A model generated the notes under the pieces. It saw only the letters and a program-made list of their open reading frames with translations, had not been told where the DNA came from and made no database searches. Source: Isoetes taiwanensis (Eukaryota; Streptophyta; Lycopodiopsida; Isoetales; Isoetaceae). From it: a stretch of 64,000 nt of DNA. The stretch covers positions 6,882,413 to 6,946,412 of the forward strand of contig JAJEKV010000003.1 of NCBI GenBank assembly GCA_021234155.1, given 5' to 3'. Of this stretch, positions 44,540 to 56,818 are shown piece after piece. Both the position numbers and the translations under genes were made by a program. Each line of letters starts with the position of its first letter. Within the stretch, counting starts at the first letter, position 1.

Positions 44540-46086
44540 GGCCAGATCATTGGGTATATCTTCTTGCAGCAACACAATTAGCCATGCAGTTTGGGTTTAG
44601 ATTTTGCTTGGGTTTTATTGGTTCTCATAATGTTCTTGCGAGTTCAAAAAGGTATTGGTTCTCATAATGTTCTTGCGACTTCAAAAAGGTAGAGCGACAG
44701 AGACGTTATTCTATAGTACTCGCCACTTTTTTCGCTCATTCAGCATTTGAGCTTCAAATTAAGATATGATGATAGGTTAAAATGCTCAGGTCAATGGGTT
44801 CCATTGTAGCTCCTTTAATTCAAGATTGGAAGGTTCTAATGAACTTATGACAACGACATGAAGAATCTCAACGATTTATGGCTATGACTGTGGACTCCCT
44901 CAGAAGGTCTAGAAAATCCACTATGGTAAACGTGCTTTCCTCTCTTTCTTAATGTACTGGCAGTGTGTAGCATCACTAGCCAATTTACAGCCTAAGGATC
45001 AATTTTGGCAGCAAATGAACCCGACAAGACCTAAATGAATTCTCTCATTGCAATTTGTTGACGATTATTATTGGTAAATTTCAGAAGATGAATACCCTCT
45101 GGAGTTTTACAATTATGCAATTATTAGGGATAACAAGTTGCAAGCAGGAAGTTCAACTGATTTTTGTTTTCATGCATGCAGGCCATGAATATGGATATGT
45201 ACAGTACATATTTGTCACATTAGCAGCACCAAGTGTAGCTTCAAGATCCAGCTGAGCCACATGCCCATGCCCGGCCCATGTTCAGGCACAAAGTCAACAT
45301 GTTCAACAACAACAAAACCATGGCAGCAATATTTGTTGATGCCTAAGAAATATTACCTTTGGAATGATGCACGATTGTTGATACTGAAACTGACAAACCA
45401 GCACATACATTTTGCTGAAGGATAATTATCTAATCTGCCTCGCACTTAAATTTCAATCACGGCCAGTTATTTGTTGGTGCATATTTTTCAATATAAAGGT
45501 TGTAGATCTATTCTGGCTGTAATTGGATGAAGCTCCCTGTTGTATCCTTACATGTGTAACATTGTATAAATTTGCAAGGCACCATTGTTCGTTCGGTATA
45601 TATGTAGAAGAGAATGAATGCCAGGAACTTGGATGGCATTCTATCCATAAAGTGAATTTTGGAGATTCCAGTGGTATATAGGTTTAGATAACAATATGAA
45701 TTATCTCTGTGGTGCTCATAACCTTTTCAATCTGACATGGCTTGGCTATTCTAGGCACCATAGTTCATTGAGTGTACATTTAGAAGAAAATGCAGAAACT
45801 GGATGGCATTCCATATTCTCTTGACGACTTTATATAGCAGACCATCCTTTTCTCTTCCTTCTCAGCGAGGATTTACGAGGTGTAATTTCCTTTTGTAGGG
45901 CATGTTATAAATCCATTAATTGGCTGAAGTCCTAAAAACACAAGACACATGTTATAATACATGTTCTTCTCAACACCCTTTGACTAATGCAAACTCAATA
46001 ATGTTATTTCACTACAAGGCCATTTCCATGAACATTTGCAATTCTATAATGCAACTTTATTGCAAACACTACATAAAGAATGCTTA

Positions 46087-47852
46087 TTAACTTACAATAT
46101 TAAAGGTGTATGCCAAAACAGCAGAGGGAGAAGAAGCCATAGAATGTGATACAGGAGTTAAACAAGGCTGTCCATTATCGCCGACACTATTTGGGATATA
46201 TATAGATGCACTGCAGGAATTTGTCAGGGAAAGACAAGGAGACAGTGAGGCACCAATGATAGGGAAAACAAAAGTCCCAATAATGCTATATGCAGATGAT
46301 TTGGGTATGATGGCGACCAAAGCCAAGGGGATGCACAGAATGCTAGAAATACTAGAGGAATTTTGTGAGGAGACAGGACTGACAGTCAACCTGGGAAAAA
46401 CAAAAATAGTGACCTTCGGGACAAAAATAAAACACAGGCCATTTAGATACAAGGGGGAAGAACTAGAGGAAGCCACAGGATACAGGTATCTAGGGTACGA
46501 CACACACATGGGGGGAGATGGTCAAAAGGAGCAGATGCCAGATTTCAAGCAGCAATAGGCAATTACTACATCATGATGAATTATTGCAACAACAACAGGA
46601 TCACCAATTGGGAGATCAAAGCATACCTATTCAGCACGATAGTAGCATCAACACAATTGTACGGATGCGAGACATGGGGACCAGGCCTGTCAGAAAAGAA
46701 GTGGGAAAAGCAGGAAGGCATACTGAGGCAATGGCACGGACAGGAATTCCAGGTGAAGACAGGTACATCACTGGCAACAATCTTATATGAAACGGGGGAA
46801 AAACCAATGGAAGTGAGAGCCTGGGAAAGAACAGTTAGATACCTAATAAAGGACAATAGCTATGGGAAAGAGGACAAACTGTCGTCACTAGCGATAGATG
46901 AATCGGCAAAACAGCACATAACAACGGGCAAGGGATGGTTTAACGAATTGGCCAAATGGACAGCAAGTATAGGGATGCAACTAAGTCAGATCATACAAGC
47001 AGAAGAATGGGACGAAGAATGGACAGACAGGGCAATGAGAAACTGGCTGGCACGGCACACAGGGCCCAAGGCAAACTGGCTATTGGAAACCTTCAACCCA
47101 GGGGGGCAGATAGGGCATGTCACATACAAAAGCAAAGCAAATGAGTAAGAGTAATGGGGAACGCGGCCGATTCGGGATGGGAAGCCATGACCTCCTAATT
47201 GAGAAAGATAGATGGAGGAAAATAGATAGAGCAGAGCTTAATATGTCGAGTATGTGACTCGGGGAAAAATAGAGGACTAAGAGCACATGGTAAAGGAATG
47301 CCGGTTTACAAACGATATAAGGTCCAAATTTGACAAGGTCGTGGGATCTCCCACTCCCAAAGACCGATGGACAAAGAAGAGACACTCACAGATATAGCGA
47401 AAGCTATAAAAGAAATGATAATAAGACACCGGGGGGTGCACAAAGAGAGAGGGCTAGTAATCTGAAAAGCACGTATGAGGCGGATCAGAGTAGCCCAAAA
47501 AGTACAGTTCAAAACTATTTATAACGATCCATTTGTGTATGGCCAAGAAGCCAGCTATAAGCACGATGCGGGTAGTATATAAAGAACAAGTGAAGCCCGC
47601 TAGATGGCTACATAAAACCTATGCGTCTGTTTGCTGGAAGCACCCTATGGGAGCTCGCAAGATGCTACATAAGTCCGGGGGCCTCACGGCCTGAGGGACG
47701 TTAATGTATATTCTATTCTATTCTATTCTATTCTATTCTATTCTATTCTATTCTATTCTATTCTATTCTATTCTATTCTATTCTATTCTATTCTATTCTA
47801 TTCTATTCTATTCTATTCTATTCTATTCTATTCTATTCTATTCTATTCTATA
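46087..47852 (+). mobile_element. LINE (second family) RT region to 3' tail
   Basis: Frame 46106-46558 has reverse-transcriptase motifs GVKQGCPLSPTLFGIYID, YADDLGMMA (catalytic Asp pair), TGLTVNLGKTKIV and YRYLGYDTH. The next frame (46573-47148) continues with YGCETWGPGLSEKKW and PMEVRAWERTVRYLIKDN. A zinc-knuckle-like segment lies near 47245-47300. The N-terminal endonuclease and the RT fingers are missing, so it is 5'-truncated, and at least two frameshifts break it. The 3' UTR (47520-47707) ends in a TATTC array. Confidence 0.85.
47708..47852. repeat. (TATTC)n microsatellite, about 29 units
   Basis: It forms the 3' tail of the LINE at 46087. The array is almost perfect, so it is likely to be highly variable in length. 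Confidence 0.95.
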
Positions 47853-48225
47853 TTAGCATCTCTAACTTATGAGGACATATCTACGCATATATTTGCCTGC
47901 TAATCCAAATAAGGAACACTAAACTCAACAACTAATTTGCAAGTTTAGTTCACATAGCTCTTTTACTAAATATACAACTAATTTAACCTCTGCCACTTTT
48001 CAAAAATTGAAGCCCAAATTGCACATCATTAATGCTACATGAATCATACAATGTTGAACCTAAGAACTGCCTTATATCCCAGCAACGCTGGGCACCATTA
48101 CTAGTTTATTGTATAATTTTTTAACGTGTTCGGTTGAACTAACTAAAACTCATGGCCACCATATATACAAACTACTTGTACAAAGACAAAAGATGTTGCA
48201 ACAATGCAAACTGGTGATATGGGTC

Positions 48226-48511
48226 TCATCCTTCAAGTTGAGGACTTATCTAGTTGAAGAAGGTTGCCAATACTTGAAATCCATGGAGAAATAACTACTC
48301 TATCAGCCATATAAATGTTATTCACCATGTGTTGTCAACTTTATTTGGCATTCAAAAGAATCTGTTAGAAGCAAAAGAGCTGCTCCAAAAAGGCAGTGAG
48401 CCTAATATTGGTGCCTGGACATTTCTTTTAAGTTTTGGAGAAAATGCTTCTATCACATGCTTCTTATGGTGCCACTAAATACAGCAGCATATGCTCATGT
48501 TCAACATCGCT
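48226..48511 (+). pseudogene. Pentatricopeptide-repeat gene fragment, C-terminal part
   Basis: Pieces in three frames give LVEEGCQYLKSMEK, then CVVNFI, LLEAKELLQKGSEPNIGAWTF and NTAAYAHVQH. The order matches the end of PLS-class PPR proteins (LVDEGCQYFKSM..., CMVDLLGRAGHLDEAEELI..., P..W..LL..., N.A.Y.LLSN). Frameshifts and stops make it a pseudogene. Intact PPR proteins of this class act in organelle RNA editing and splicing. Confidence 0.6.
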
Positions 48512-48514
48512 ACT

Positions 48515-50850
48515 GATGTTTATATAGTGGAAAATGATCAAGAAAGCAAATGCAGTGGCTTCAACTTCATACAGTCATTTAACATCATAGCATATTATAA
48601 AACAAAAAAGGTTCAAAGATATTACTTCATTGACATATGTCAGCAACTGAACATTGTTATTGTTATTGCTATTGCAACTACTTATGGCCGATCCCGTCTT
48701 CCTCAATTAGCATGGACCTTAAGATGTCTGAATGTAGATGCAGCTTGTAGAGATAATGCTTTTCCAACTTAATTGCTTTTCCTGGAGAGATAAAGCAAGC
48801 AAATCAATAGGCATTAAACAGTAAAGTGCAAACGTGTCTACAGATTGTATTAGAGAGATAGTTAAGTCACAAAACCACAACCTATTACGCCTAGTTTGCA
48901 TAAAAAGATGGAAATGTGTCATTCCCCTATCAATATGGAGAAACTTACCATTCATTTAACTTAATGAGCAAAGATACTCAGAAAGAAGGCGTAAGAAACA
49001 TAACCACTTCAGGCTGAATAAGACTAACATTTCGCATAAGAAAACCAGAATAGAACTCGTAACATGTATAGAGGAGCAGAGCATGACTTACCTTGAATCA
49101 AAAGTTCATCTATTGGATCAGAAGCATGCACATTTGTAAGGAACAGATGATGAATGTTTTGACAAAGACACCACAACCTTGGGCTAGTAATTATCAAAAG
49201 CATCTACAACTATAATTGACAACTATAATTGAAGACTTTGAAATGAAGGATTGCAACCTAGAAAGGATGATAATGGATTCATATAATAAAGTGCGAAAGC
49301 AAGAGAATTCATGCATCACCTCTTGATGCATCTATATAAAAGAAAATCCATGTTGAATGGGAAAGTACCACTATATCATGGCTTAAAATACTTACAACGT
49401 CTAAAAATATCTCTAATACCTCTCATGTCTTAAGATATCTTTAATGCCTATCATATAATATTTAGCATTGGCTATATTTGAATAAGAACAATATGCTTTG
49501 CTAGTCAAAATGGATAAAATAAGAGACATAAGAGAAAATAAGAGACCTGTGTGCAAGAACTATAGAGAAGAGACAAAATAAGAGATATGGGTGCAAGAAC
49601 TCTAGAGTAGTAAGACTGCATAAATAATTTAAGAACTCTAGAGTAGCAAGACTGCATAATCTATCTATATATAATACTAAAGCCAAAATAAGATGATAGT
49701 TTGCGCAGCATTTTGACCAACGATTTTTGTTATGCTATTTTCATCCGTTAGACTAGCAGTTATTCTATATTCTATATGCTTTGCTTTCTTGCTCATTACG
49801 TCCAAACAAGATGGGGTCTGTGATTTTCAATGGACATCCCACGTATCTCTTCCTCAAAGAATAGTGTTGTTTAGATCATTTGGGAGCAAGGTGGCTTTGG
49901 TATCATAGGTCAAACTATTTATGGCCAATTGTAGGTTATGTAGAGGTCGTAATTTTAATAGGGTTGGATGCTATCAAAACAATGCGCTCATCATAGGGCG
50001 GTTCAAGCATCTTTGTGGTATTTAGCTTTAGTATACATAATCTCAATTTGTGAGCATTTTGGGTTAGAGCAGAAGTCGACATAGAAAAAACTGTGCTTTG
50101 AATCTTCGACTGCTTAGTTTGAAGATCAAAAATACTGTAGCGAGAATAATGGTTTGATTGCAGGCTGGCTTGGTATAAGCTTCTGAATCTTTTGAAAATC
50201 TTTGTTTGCTTGGAACAAATTTTGCTCTTATGATTAGTTTGTAACTTAATGAAATAAATTACAAATCCGTACATGTTGTTGGAGATTTTTCTTACGTCAG
50301 ATGATCTAGATCATCTGTTAGTTTTTTTTGAAGGCATGATGACTAGAATCTCATTTCATTTTTGGATGCATTATTTCATTTTCGTTCCTTGTTAGGACAT
50401 GGAGGAATATTGTTCTCTTGATTTCTAGATAATATCATTTAAGTCTGAGGCAAAGACAATCGTTCTGCACATCAAATGGCAGATTCTGGATTACAATGTG
50501 CCATTTAGGTCTGGGGCAAAGAAAGTTGGTTTGCACATCAAACATGGCTCAAATGGAGAATGGTAGATCCTAGATTACAATGTGACCTTTGTCATATGGT
50601 AATCTGAATTTTATACTTATATAGGCTGCCAAAGCAGATACTATATGCCATGGAGAGATTATTAATATTGTTAAGGCCCACTGTTAGCATTAATATAGTA
50701 CAACATATATGCCTATTTTCTTATCTGTAGTCGTTATATTTTATGTGTGTGCACAATACAGAAACTGACAATGGTTATAGTGTTCTAGAGGATATGGCAG
50801 ATATATCTGTGAATCGCACCTTGTAGCGGGGGAACTATGGTTGAATTAGC
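48515..50850. other. No recognised gene
   Basis: AT-rich spacer. The sequence TCTATCTATATATAATAC at about 49663, preceded by A, would be compatible with a Helitron 5' end, but I find no matching 3' end. Confidence 0.4.
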
Positions 50851-50865
50851 TGGTCATATACTTGC

Positions 50866-50965
50866 CTTGGACCTGGACAGTGTTAATGATGCAAGGAGGA
50901 TGTTTGACACCATGATTTCATTGCATGTGCAAAATGAGCATGAAAAGGAGGCTTTAAATAGATCG
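50866..50965 (+). pseudogene. Pentatricopeptide-repeat gene fragment
   Basis: The frame reads SVNDARRMFDTMIS followed by HVQNEHEKEALN. It matches a PPR segment of the type SVNDARRVFDTM..., MISGHVQNGHGKEAL, with an internal deletion between the two parts. It is separate from the C-terminal scrap at 48226. Confidence 0.5.
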
Positions 50966-51775
50966 AATCTTAGTCCGTCATTCTAGATAGATGCATGCAC
51001 CACTTTCAGAGATATAAGAGAAGACAAACGTGCTCAACATAAGCATATGATTTTATCATGGTTGTCCTTCAAATTGCAAAATGTTGCTAAAATAGGTATC
51101 TTTTTCCAGATCAATTGCATATAAAGTGATACGTATATTTCGAGTTTTGAATCCCAGCACATGCCTTCCATATAATAGTTCAATGCCATCTCTGGCAAAT
51201 TTGGACATTAAAACTATTGAAGTAGTGAGCGGTATATAGTGGTCTTTTGCATTCCATGCCATTGTTGCAGGTTGTCTCCACTATGTGTACTATACCTGGA
51301 TTCTCAACTATGGAGATATTCACATGCTTCCGAAGCTTTTGGATGAACTACTTGTAGTGTTTTTAGGCCCATGGTTTATTGCTGTTTGAATTTACCAGCA
51401 TTAAGTTTTTCCAGATTAGGGTATGAATTTTATATTGTTTAAAAGAATGTGGGTTTGATTTTAAAACCAAGTTTTTGTACAAATAAACAACTCGAGATCA
51501 GCCAGTGCTCAATTCTTTTCACGATTGTGTGAGTATAGCATAGATGTTCTACTGTGTGATGTGTAGTTTTAACTGAATCGGAGTATAATTACCCAGTATT
51601 ATTTAGTTTTGAGTATGTAGAAGAACTCACCTTCAGCAAAAAATATCATGTTGATCAGCTGATTCTTGGTCTTGAGATGCATAAGTTAGATCCATATCCA
51701 CAACCCAATTTAGGTTTCTCTCTAATTTAGAATTCTGGTGCATGAGTAGGGCATAAGCAGAATCCAGCAGGGGTA

Positions 51776-51976
51776 TTTGAATGTGGTGGCTTTGGTGAAA
51801 TGCAAGAAGTTCTTGAGAATCAGAGAGCAGATGTGGCCAACAGTCTGGTGTGTGAAGCTAATGCAAGGATTAGGGACTCTCTATATGGCTGCATTGGGAC
51901 AATATCAACACTGCCGCAGCATACCCAATCTTTACACGCTGAATTCAATGAAGTGAGAGAGGATATCATGCGCTAA
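51776..51976 (+). pseudogene. LOB-domain (LBD) gene fragment
   Basis: Sixty-six codons include FGEMQEVLENQRADVANSL, then VCEANARIRDSLYGCIGTIS. They match the second half of the LOB domain (end of the GAS block and the leucine-zipper-like coil; family consensus ...NSLVYEANARIRDPVYGCVGAIS). The N-terminal zinc-finger-like CX2CX6CX3C motif is absent upstream, and a TAA ends the frame at 51974. LBD proteins are plant-specific DNA-binding factors; this remnant lacks the DNA-binding part. Confidence 0.7.
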
Positions 51977-52383
51977 CGATGTGAAAATGCAGTTGTAGCA
52001 GCCACCATGGTCTCAACATGTCCATCAAACATAGGTGACAGAGGCGGCATGGTAGCGGCTGCAGCAGCGATTGTTCCTTGCACTTCTGCTACTTCAGATT
52101 ATTCAGGTGCATCTCCCCAATTTACATACACATAGCATTAGTAAAAGTTTGAATAATACGTTTGCGAAAATGCAGTGGACAACCAAAGCTAAGTCTGGAA
52201 ATAGGCATGTACAGCACAACTTGAAACAGAAGTCAGAGACCCAAACTCAACTGAACGAAATGCCTAAAAATTTATATTCAGCATATAATCAAAACTAAAC
52301 TAATCCTGAAGACAATCCTAGTATTTCAGGATTTTATAAAATTCCGGGACAGGCATGATATTCTATAAGAGTACAGAACTGCC

Positions 52384-53440
52384 TTAAGTGTTAGGCAGAA
52401 CCGAACAGAACTGTCGCGGACCTACATATGCTGCAGTTGTGCAATGTTAGAAATGTCGAAATTTTGAAAATGGCTAAAAAATGAGGATACTCACGTATGT
52501 GTTTGCTTCCTTTGAGCGGCCGATACCCTTTTTTGGCGTTGCCATCAAGACGTTTTTCTAGCTCTTTATAAAAACGAGCTAGTTCTGAAGAATTGTTAGA
52601 GTGGTAGATATGGATAGTAATGGCATTCTGGCTTGTCACTTCCAACAAGGCCCAGTCATCCTTTTTAATCCTATGCAGCAAACAGAAATCATTCCATCCC
52701 GCTCCAAAACTAGTAAGTGTAGAGTAACATCTCCATATAATCTGTTTCGTTTTGAACCCAGGAACTGCAACTTTCACAATTCCTCCTGTTTTTACTGAAA
52801 TGTTGGCTGCAAAGAGCTTCGGAAGCGACTATAAAATGTATGTGATTGTTATAAAAAAAACCAGGCAGAATGCATATAACTTAATAAGATAACTTACAAC
52901 CAAAAAACCTACATTTCTTCCGCCTCGCAGATTGTTATGCGTGAATTTCATGATATGATATCGATCAGGAAGCCTCTCCCTTGCAGCTTGTACTGTTTCC
53001 TCAATTTTTTCTGAGAATTTGGATGAAGAGGAGTTCCTCTTTTTTTCCTTAGAGGACATCCTTTTTTTCTCTATGACTCTAACCCATAGCAATTTACGTT
53101 CAAAAAGCTTGCAGAAAAGAATGTCCCCTTTTTCCATGCCCTGCTCCTGTGCAAACAGACCCCACCCATCTGCAAGACATATTTTGTGATGCTGTTTCAC
53201 AACTTCGACATTGTGATGTGAACCTTTTGGTCCTCGGATTAACAGAGAACCACTGCACAAATGCTTATTGAGTTTGGAAAAAGGAAGCTCCTGCATAAGT
53301 ATCGCCAAGATTTTAAACAACATATTAGCGTTACAAAAATTGAATCAGCAATTTACCAAACGAGGTTTGGATCCAACGGTGGCTGTAAAATGGGCAAGGA
53401 TTCTTCCTGCCATAGCCGTTCGTTCTTTTTTCTCCCTCAT
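52384..53440 (-). CDS. REM-type transcription factor with two B3 domains
   Basis: Four exons join without a stop to give 282 aa: 53440-53357, 53290-52898, 52828-52495 and 52421-52384. The introns (66, 69 and 73 bp) are GT..AG, with GTAAGT and GTGAGT donors at the second and third. B3 domain 1 spans about residues 16-102 (PFSKLNKHLCSGSLLIRGPKG in part, then DGWGLFAQEQGMEKGDILF). A Lys/Ser-rich linker follows. B3 domain 2 spans about 139-236 (FTHNNLRGG, LPKLFAANISVK, GAGWNDFCLLHRIKKDDWAL). The B3 fold binds DNA; two-domain REM proteins act in the nucleus in reproductive and meristem development in seed plants. The first and last exons are short and less certain. Confidence 0.75.
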
Positions 53441-55105
53441 TTTTTCTCAGCGTCGTCGAGTGAAGACTAGGTTTGGCCATAATCGGACTCTACCATATCA
53501 GCATATCAGCATCATTAAAATGAGAATCATTACCGTGACAGTAGTACATGGGATAATTTTAGATCTAAATTGTAGGTTACTAAAAATTAGAATGATTGTA
53601 GGTTACTAGACCTTAGCTGTTGTACAGAAGCCTTTAATTTGGGTATTTGGGCTTTTGGACAAATTTCTATTTGTTCTTTCTTTTTCAATATTTTGTTTCG
53701 GAAATGGCAAGTGGAGAAGAATAGGTTTGTTTCCATGGTATAATACAAAACTTATGTAGCTCCAAACTTATGTAGCTGGTTGATGGTTGAGTAGCAAGGA
53801 TTAGAAGCGTTAATCAATGTTAATGTTAACATTAATGTGCTTAGCTCCTCAAATGTGTGCTCTCTTGTTCAGCATTGCCTGAAGCAGAATAGAATAGAAT
53901 AGAATAGAACAATTTTTTATCTTCATTTATGGTCATTGCCTAAAACAGAATAGAATAGAACAATTTTTTATCTTCGTTTTCTATTGTATTATGATTTTTA
54001 TATTTCCATGTTGATTATGTGGTATTGTAAATGTAATCAAACAAAGGCCTCTCAACTGGACATTTTGGAGAGAGAAAGTGTGCATTGGACCTGCAAGCAT
54101 GTTCAATTATTCCTTTAATGTGAAAAATGGTTCAGACGATTTTACTAAAATGTTTGTAATTTTAATATATGGCAACATGTGGTATTACATTTTGATTTCT
54201 TAATCAATTTTTTGTTCCATGTTGTTACTGGATGGTGTGTGAATATGATATAAGTTTGGATGATATTGATACTATAAATGCATCAAAAATAATTCTTATT
54301 GTGTAAATGCTCTTGCATGTTGTCAAAATCCTTCATTAACTGCACACTACTAAAGATCTAACTTTGTAGGTTAGGGCTTTAGAAATATAGAGCATCTCTA
54401 TATTGAATTTGCAATAAGTTGAAAGGCAGTATTGTTCCTCTCTATTATATCAGAACAAAGTGTTGCGCATGAGCAGTGGCTCGAGAATGTGTATTCATGT
54501 TTTTTGTTTGGTCGCTTGATATGAGTCGTCTTTGTTTAATGTCGAGTCGTGTGAATCGTATATGAACATAGGGTTTGGTTTTGTTAGCCCAGAAGTTTTA
54601 GACTTATTTAAGAAGCTGTAGATATTAAATTATACAAATGAAGAAGAAAAGGGTGATAACTTCATACTAATTAGGCTAAGCCCACTAGGCATATTTTTCT
54701 ACATTTTGGACTTGTTCAAATGAATGCGATATATGCCCATCTGTGGTTCTAGTAGCAGTCACCAATGGTAGAATGCAGGCATGAAGTCTGTTCACATGTG
54801 ATCGAGAAGTGACATGGAGGGCATGGGGGTCTTGACTTGTTTAGGCGAGGCTGGTCATGGCGGCATAGAGGTTCGCCACACATGGGCTTCTAGTGGAACT
54901 TAGAGAGTGTCTCTTTCCCTCCCTTGTTTATGAGGTGTAAAAGCACGAATCTATTGCCAGAATAATATAAATGTCAAAGCCCAAATGGATTGCGAGAAAA
55001 ATGGCTAGAATAATATGATGTGCCTGGCCTGCAAATCAAATCCACTTTTGTTGCTATTATTTCAAGCTTCTTCAGTACCATGTTTTTGTTTTCTGTATAT
55101 GTAAA
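53441..55105. other. No recognised gene; AGAAT arrays
   Basis: AT-rich DNA that should contain the promoter of the B3 gene in its left part. At 53883-53985 a segment with an AGAAT array and CAATTTTTTATCTTC is duplicated in tandem. Confidence 0.45.
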
Positions 55106-55109
55106 TACA

Positions 55110-55766
55110 TGAAGAAATACTTCACTCTTATAAAATGAAAGTTATGACCTTGAATGTATGTACACCAAATCCTTCCATGTGATGATAATTGTAAGGTATT
55201 CCCCAGTCATCTAAAAGGATGAACATGTAGCAACTCCCAGCAATATGAAAAAAGAAATCCATGATTCTTCATCGCTCCTGGAGATGGATCTTTGGATTTG
55301 GCTTGAGTGCATGGATCACATCAGGAAACTAAAAACTCAAAAATTAAACAAGAGTGAGTGTCTATAGAATAATAACTCAAATAATATAAGCATCATTTGG
55401 TAATGCACAAGAATATGAACTAACCAACCTTGATACCATCACGAATGAAGAATACTGGAATGTTATTTCCAACCAAGTCGAAGTTCCTTTCCCTTGTATA
55501 GAACTTCACATCAAAATCCCTTGGATCTCATAGAGTTTCAGGACTTCTTCTCTCATGGATTACAATTGAAAAGTGGACAATAAGTGGGGTTTGAGCCCCA
55601 GGAGCACGTAAGAAATCAGCACAAGTCAGGTGGGATATATCATGTGTGACCTCAAAGAAACCCTTTGCACTTGCACCTCTTGCATGTACAACACGTTCTG
55701 GAATCCTCTCCCTGTCAAACTGGGCAAGCTTCTCAACTAGATGGTAGTCTTCATGCAGCACATGCC
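55110..55766 (-). pseudogene. CAT: Catalase pseudogene with one retained intron
   Basis: Minus-strand exon 1 (55766-55429) reads [20 protein letters not shown], then [20 protein letters not shown] and [15 protein letters not shown], so it carries the heme-side catalytic His region (VVHARG). A TGA (55530-55528) replaces the Arg codon of the usual ETLRDPRGF motif. The frame continues [21 protein letters not shown] 100-bp GT..AG intron (55428-55329) precedes exon 2 (PDVIHALKPNPKIHLQER). A second TGA (55271-55269) sits at the conserved Trp, then [20 protein letters not shown] decays. The N-terminus and the rest are absent. The intron shows that this is a decayed genomic copy, not a retrocopy. Confidence 0.85.
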
Positions 55767-55769
55767 CTG

Positions 55770-56815
55770 CATTTACAATTACATACGGCTTGTATAAGAT
55801 GTCCTCATTAGAAAAGGTTAATTATTGATAGGTAGAATCAGTAGCCAGTAAAATGAAATAAAATAGTCCTCAGACAGACAAAAATAATGATTGAAAAAAC
55901 CAGATATCTTAGAACATACATAGAAAAACTGACATTCTAATGAACTGAAGCTGGTTACACTATATTAGTGTTCATAAGCTAGCGATATTATGCAGGTATT
56001 CACTACCTGACCTTTGCGATGATGTAGGCTCAAAACTAAAACTGCCTTGCAAAAAAAAAAGAACCTAAAAAAGAGAACTGTGAAACTGCCGGAACAAACG
56101 GAGGATGCATTTGAGACTTTACATGTACTGTTTACCTGTACTCTTTTGCCAAACTTGCTTAATGCAAATAACTCTTCAAATTGTAAAAATGATAGAGATA
56201 AGGAATGTAATACGCTTCAAGCTTCAGCAATGGAGCCAGAGGCGAATAAAATAAACCTGCTTGTGGCATTCGTACCTGGATGTTTTTTCAGCCTAAACTT
56301 CCATGAAACTTCCATGCTAATACAAACTTGGCATATCTATGGCGCCTCGGATCGGTTCCCGCCCATCTCCCGTTTCTCGACCACCTACGGCTCCATGGCA
56401 GTAAGCCCGTATTTTGCTTCATCTATATGCGGACATTTTTGGAAGAAAAAAAAAATCCATAACCAGTCACGCACTTGCTTTATACGGGTATAATATGGTG
56501 AAACCCCCAGGTGTGTGAGTAGTGGAAGCTGTCTAGATCATGCTCACGATGAATGGAGCCAGAATCCATCCTTACTTTCTCGTTTTGGGGTCATTTTAGG
56601 GTAGCATGGGGGTCGACTACTCATAGTGTGCGCCCCTGGCCAAAGTGAGATTTCTAAAATGGGACCTGGCGCACTGTGTGACTAGTGGAAGCCTGTTTGG
56701 GTATATTTTGACCAATTCGAGCAAAATAAGATATGCAACCTACTAACTTAACATCCTTAACACCCATATATAACAAGTTATTTACTTATATTACTCAAAC
56801 ATTCCTAATACAACA
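55770..56815. other. No recognised gene
   Basis: A 148-codon frame at 56047-56493 has no homology I recognise. No upstream catalase exon could be found here. Confidence 0.4.
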
Positions 56816-56818
56816 GTC

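Larger units (their letters stand above)
43513..48104 (+). mobile_element. Helitron 2 with captured ORF and nested LINEs
   Basis: The 5' end is TCCTATATTATAATG preceded by A. The 3' end has CCCAGC-AAC-GCTGGG (48078-48092), ACCATTA and CTAG followed by T. The first 50 bp match Helitron 1. Without the nested LINEs (44262-44539, 46087-47852) the element is about 2.5 kb. It carries a plausible captured coding region (43602-44096) but no Rep/helicase, so it is non-autonomous. Confidence 0.7.

Noticed and set aside
46087-46509. Minus-strand Ser/Pro-rich frame
   Set aside because: It lies opposite the reverse transcriptase with the YADD motif and is its antisense shadow.
56047-56493. A 148-codon frame next to the catalase pseudogene, considered as its missing N-terminal exon
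   Set aside because: Neither strand shows the catalase N-terminal motifs, and the minus strand has several stops.
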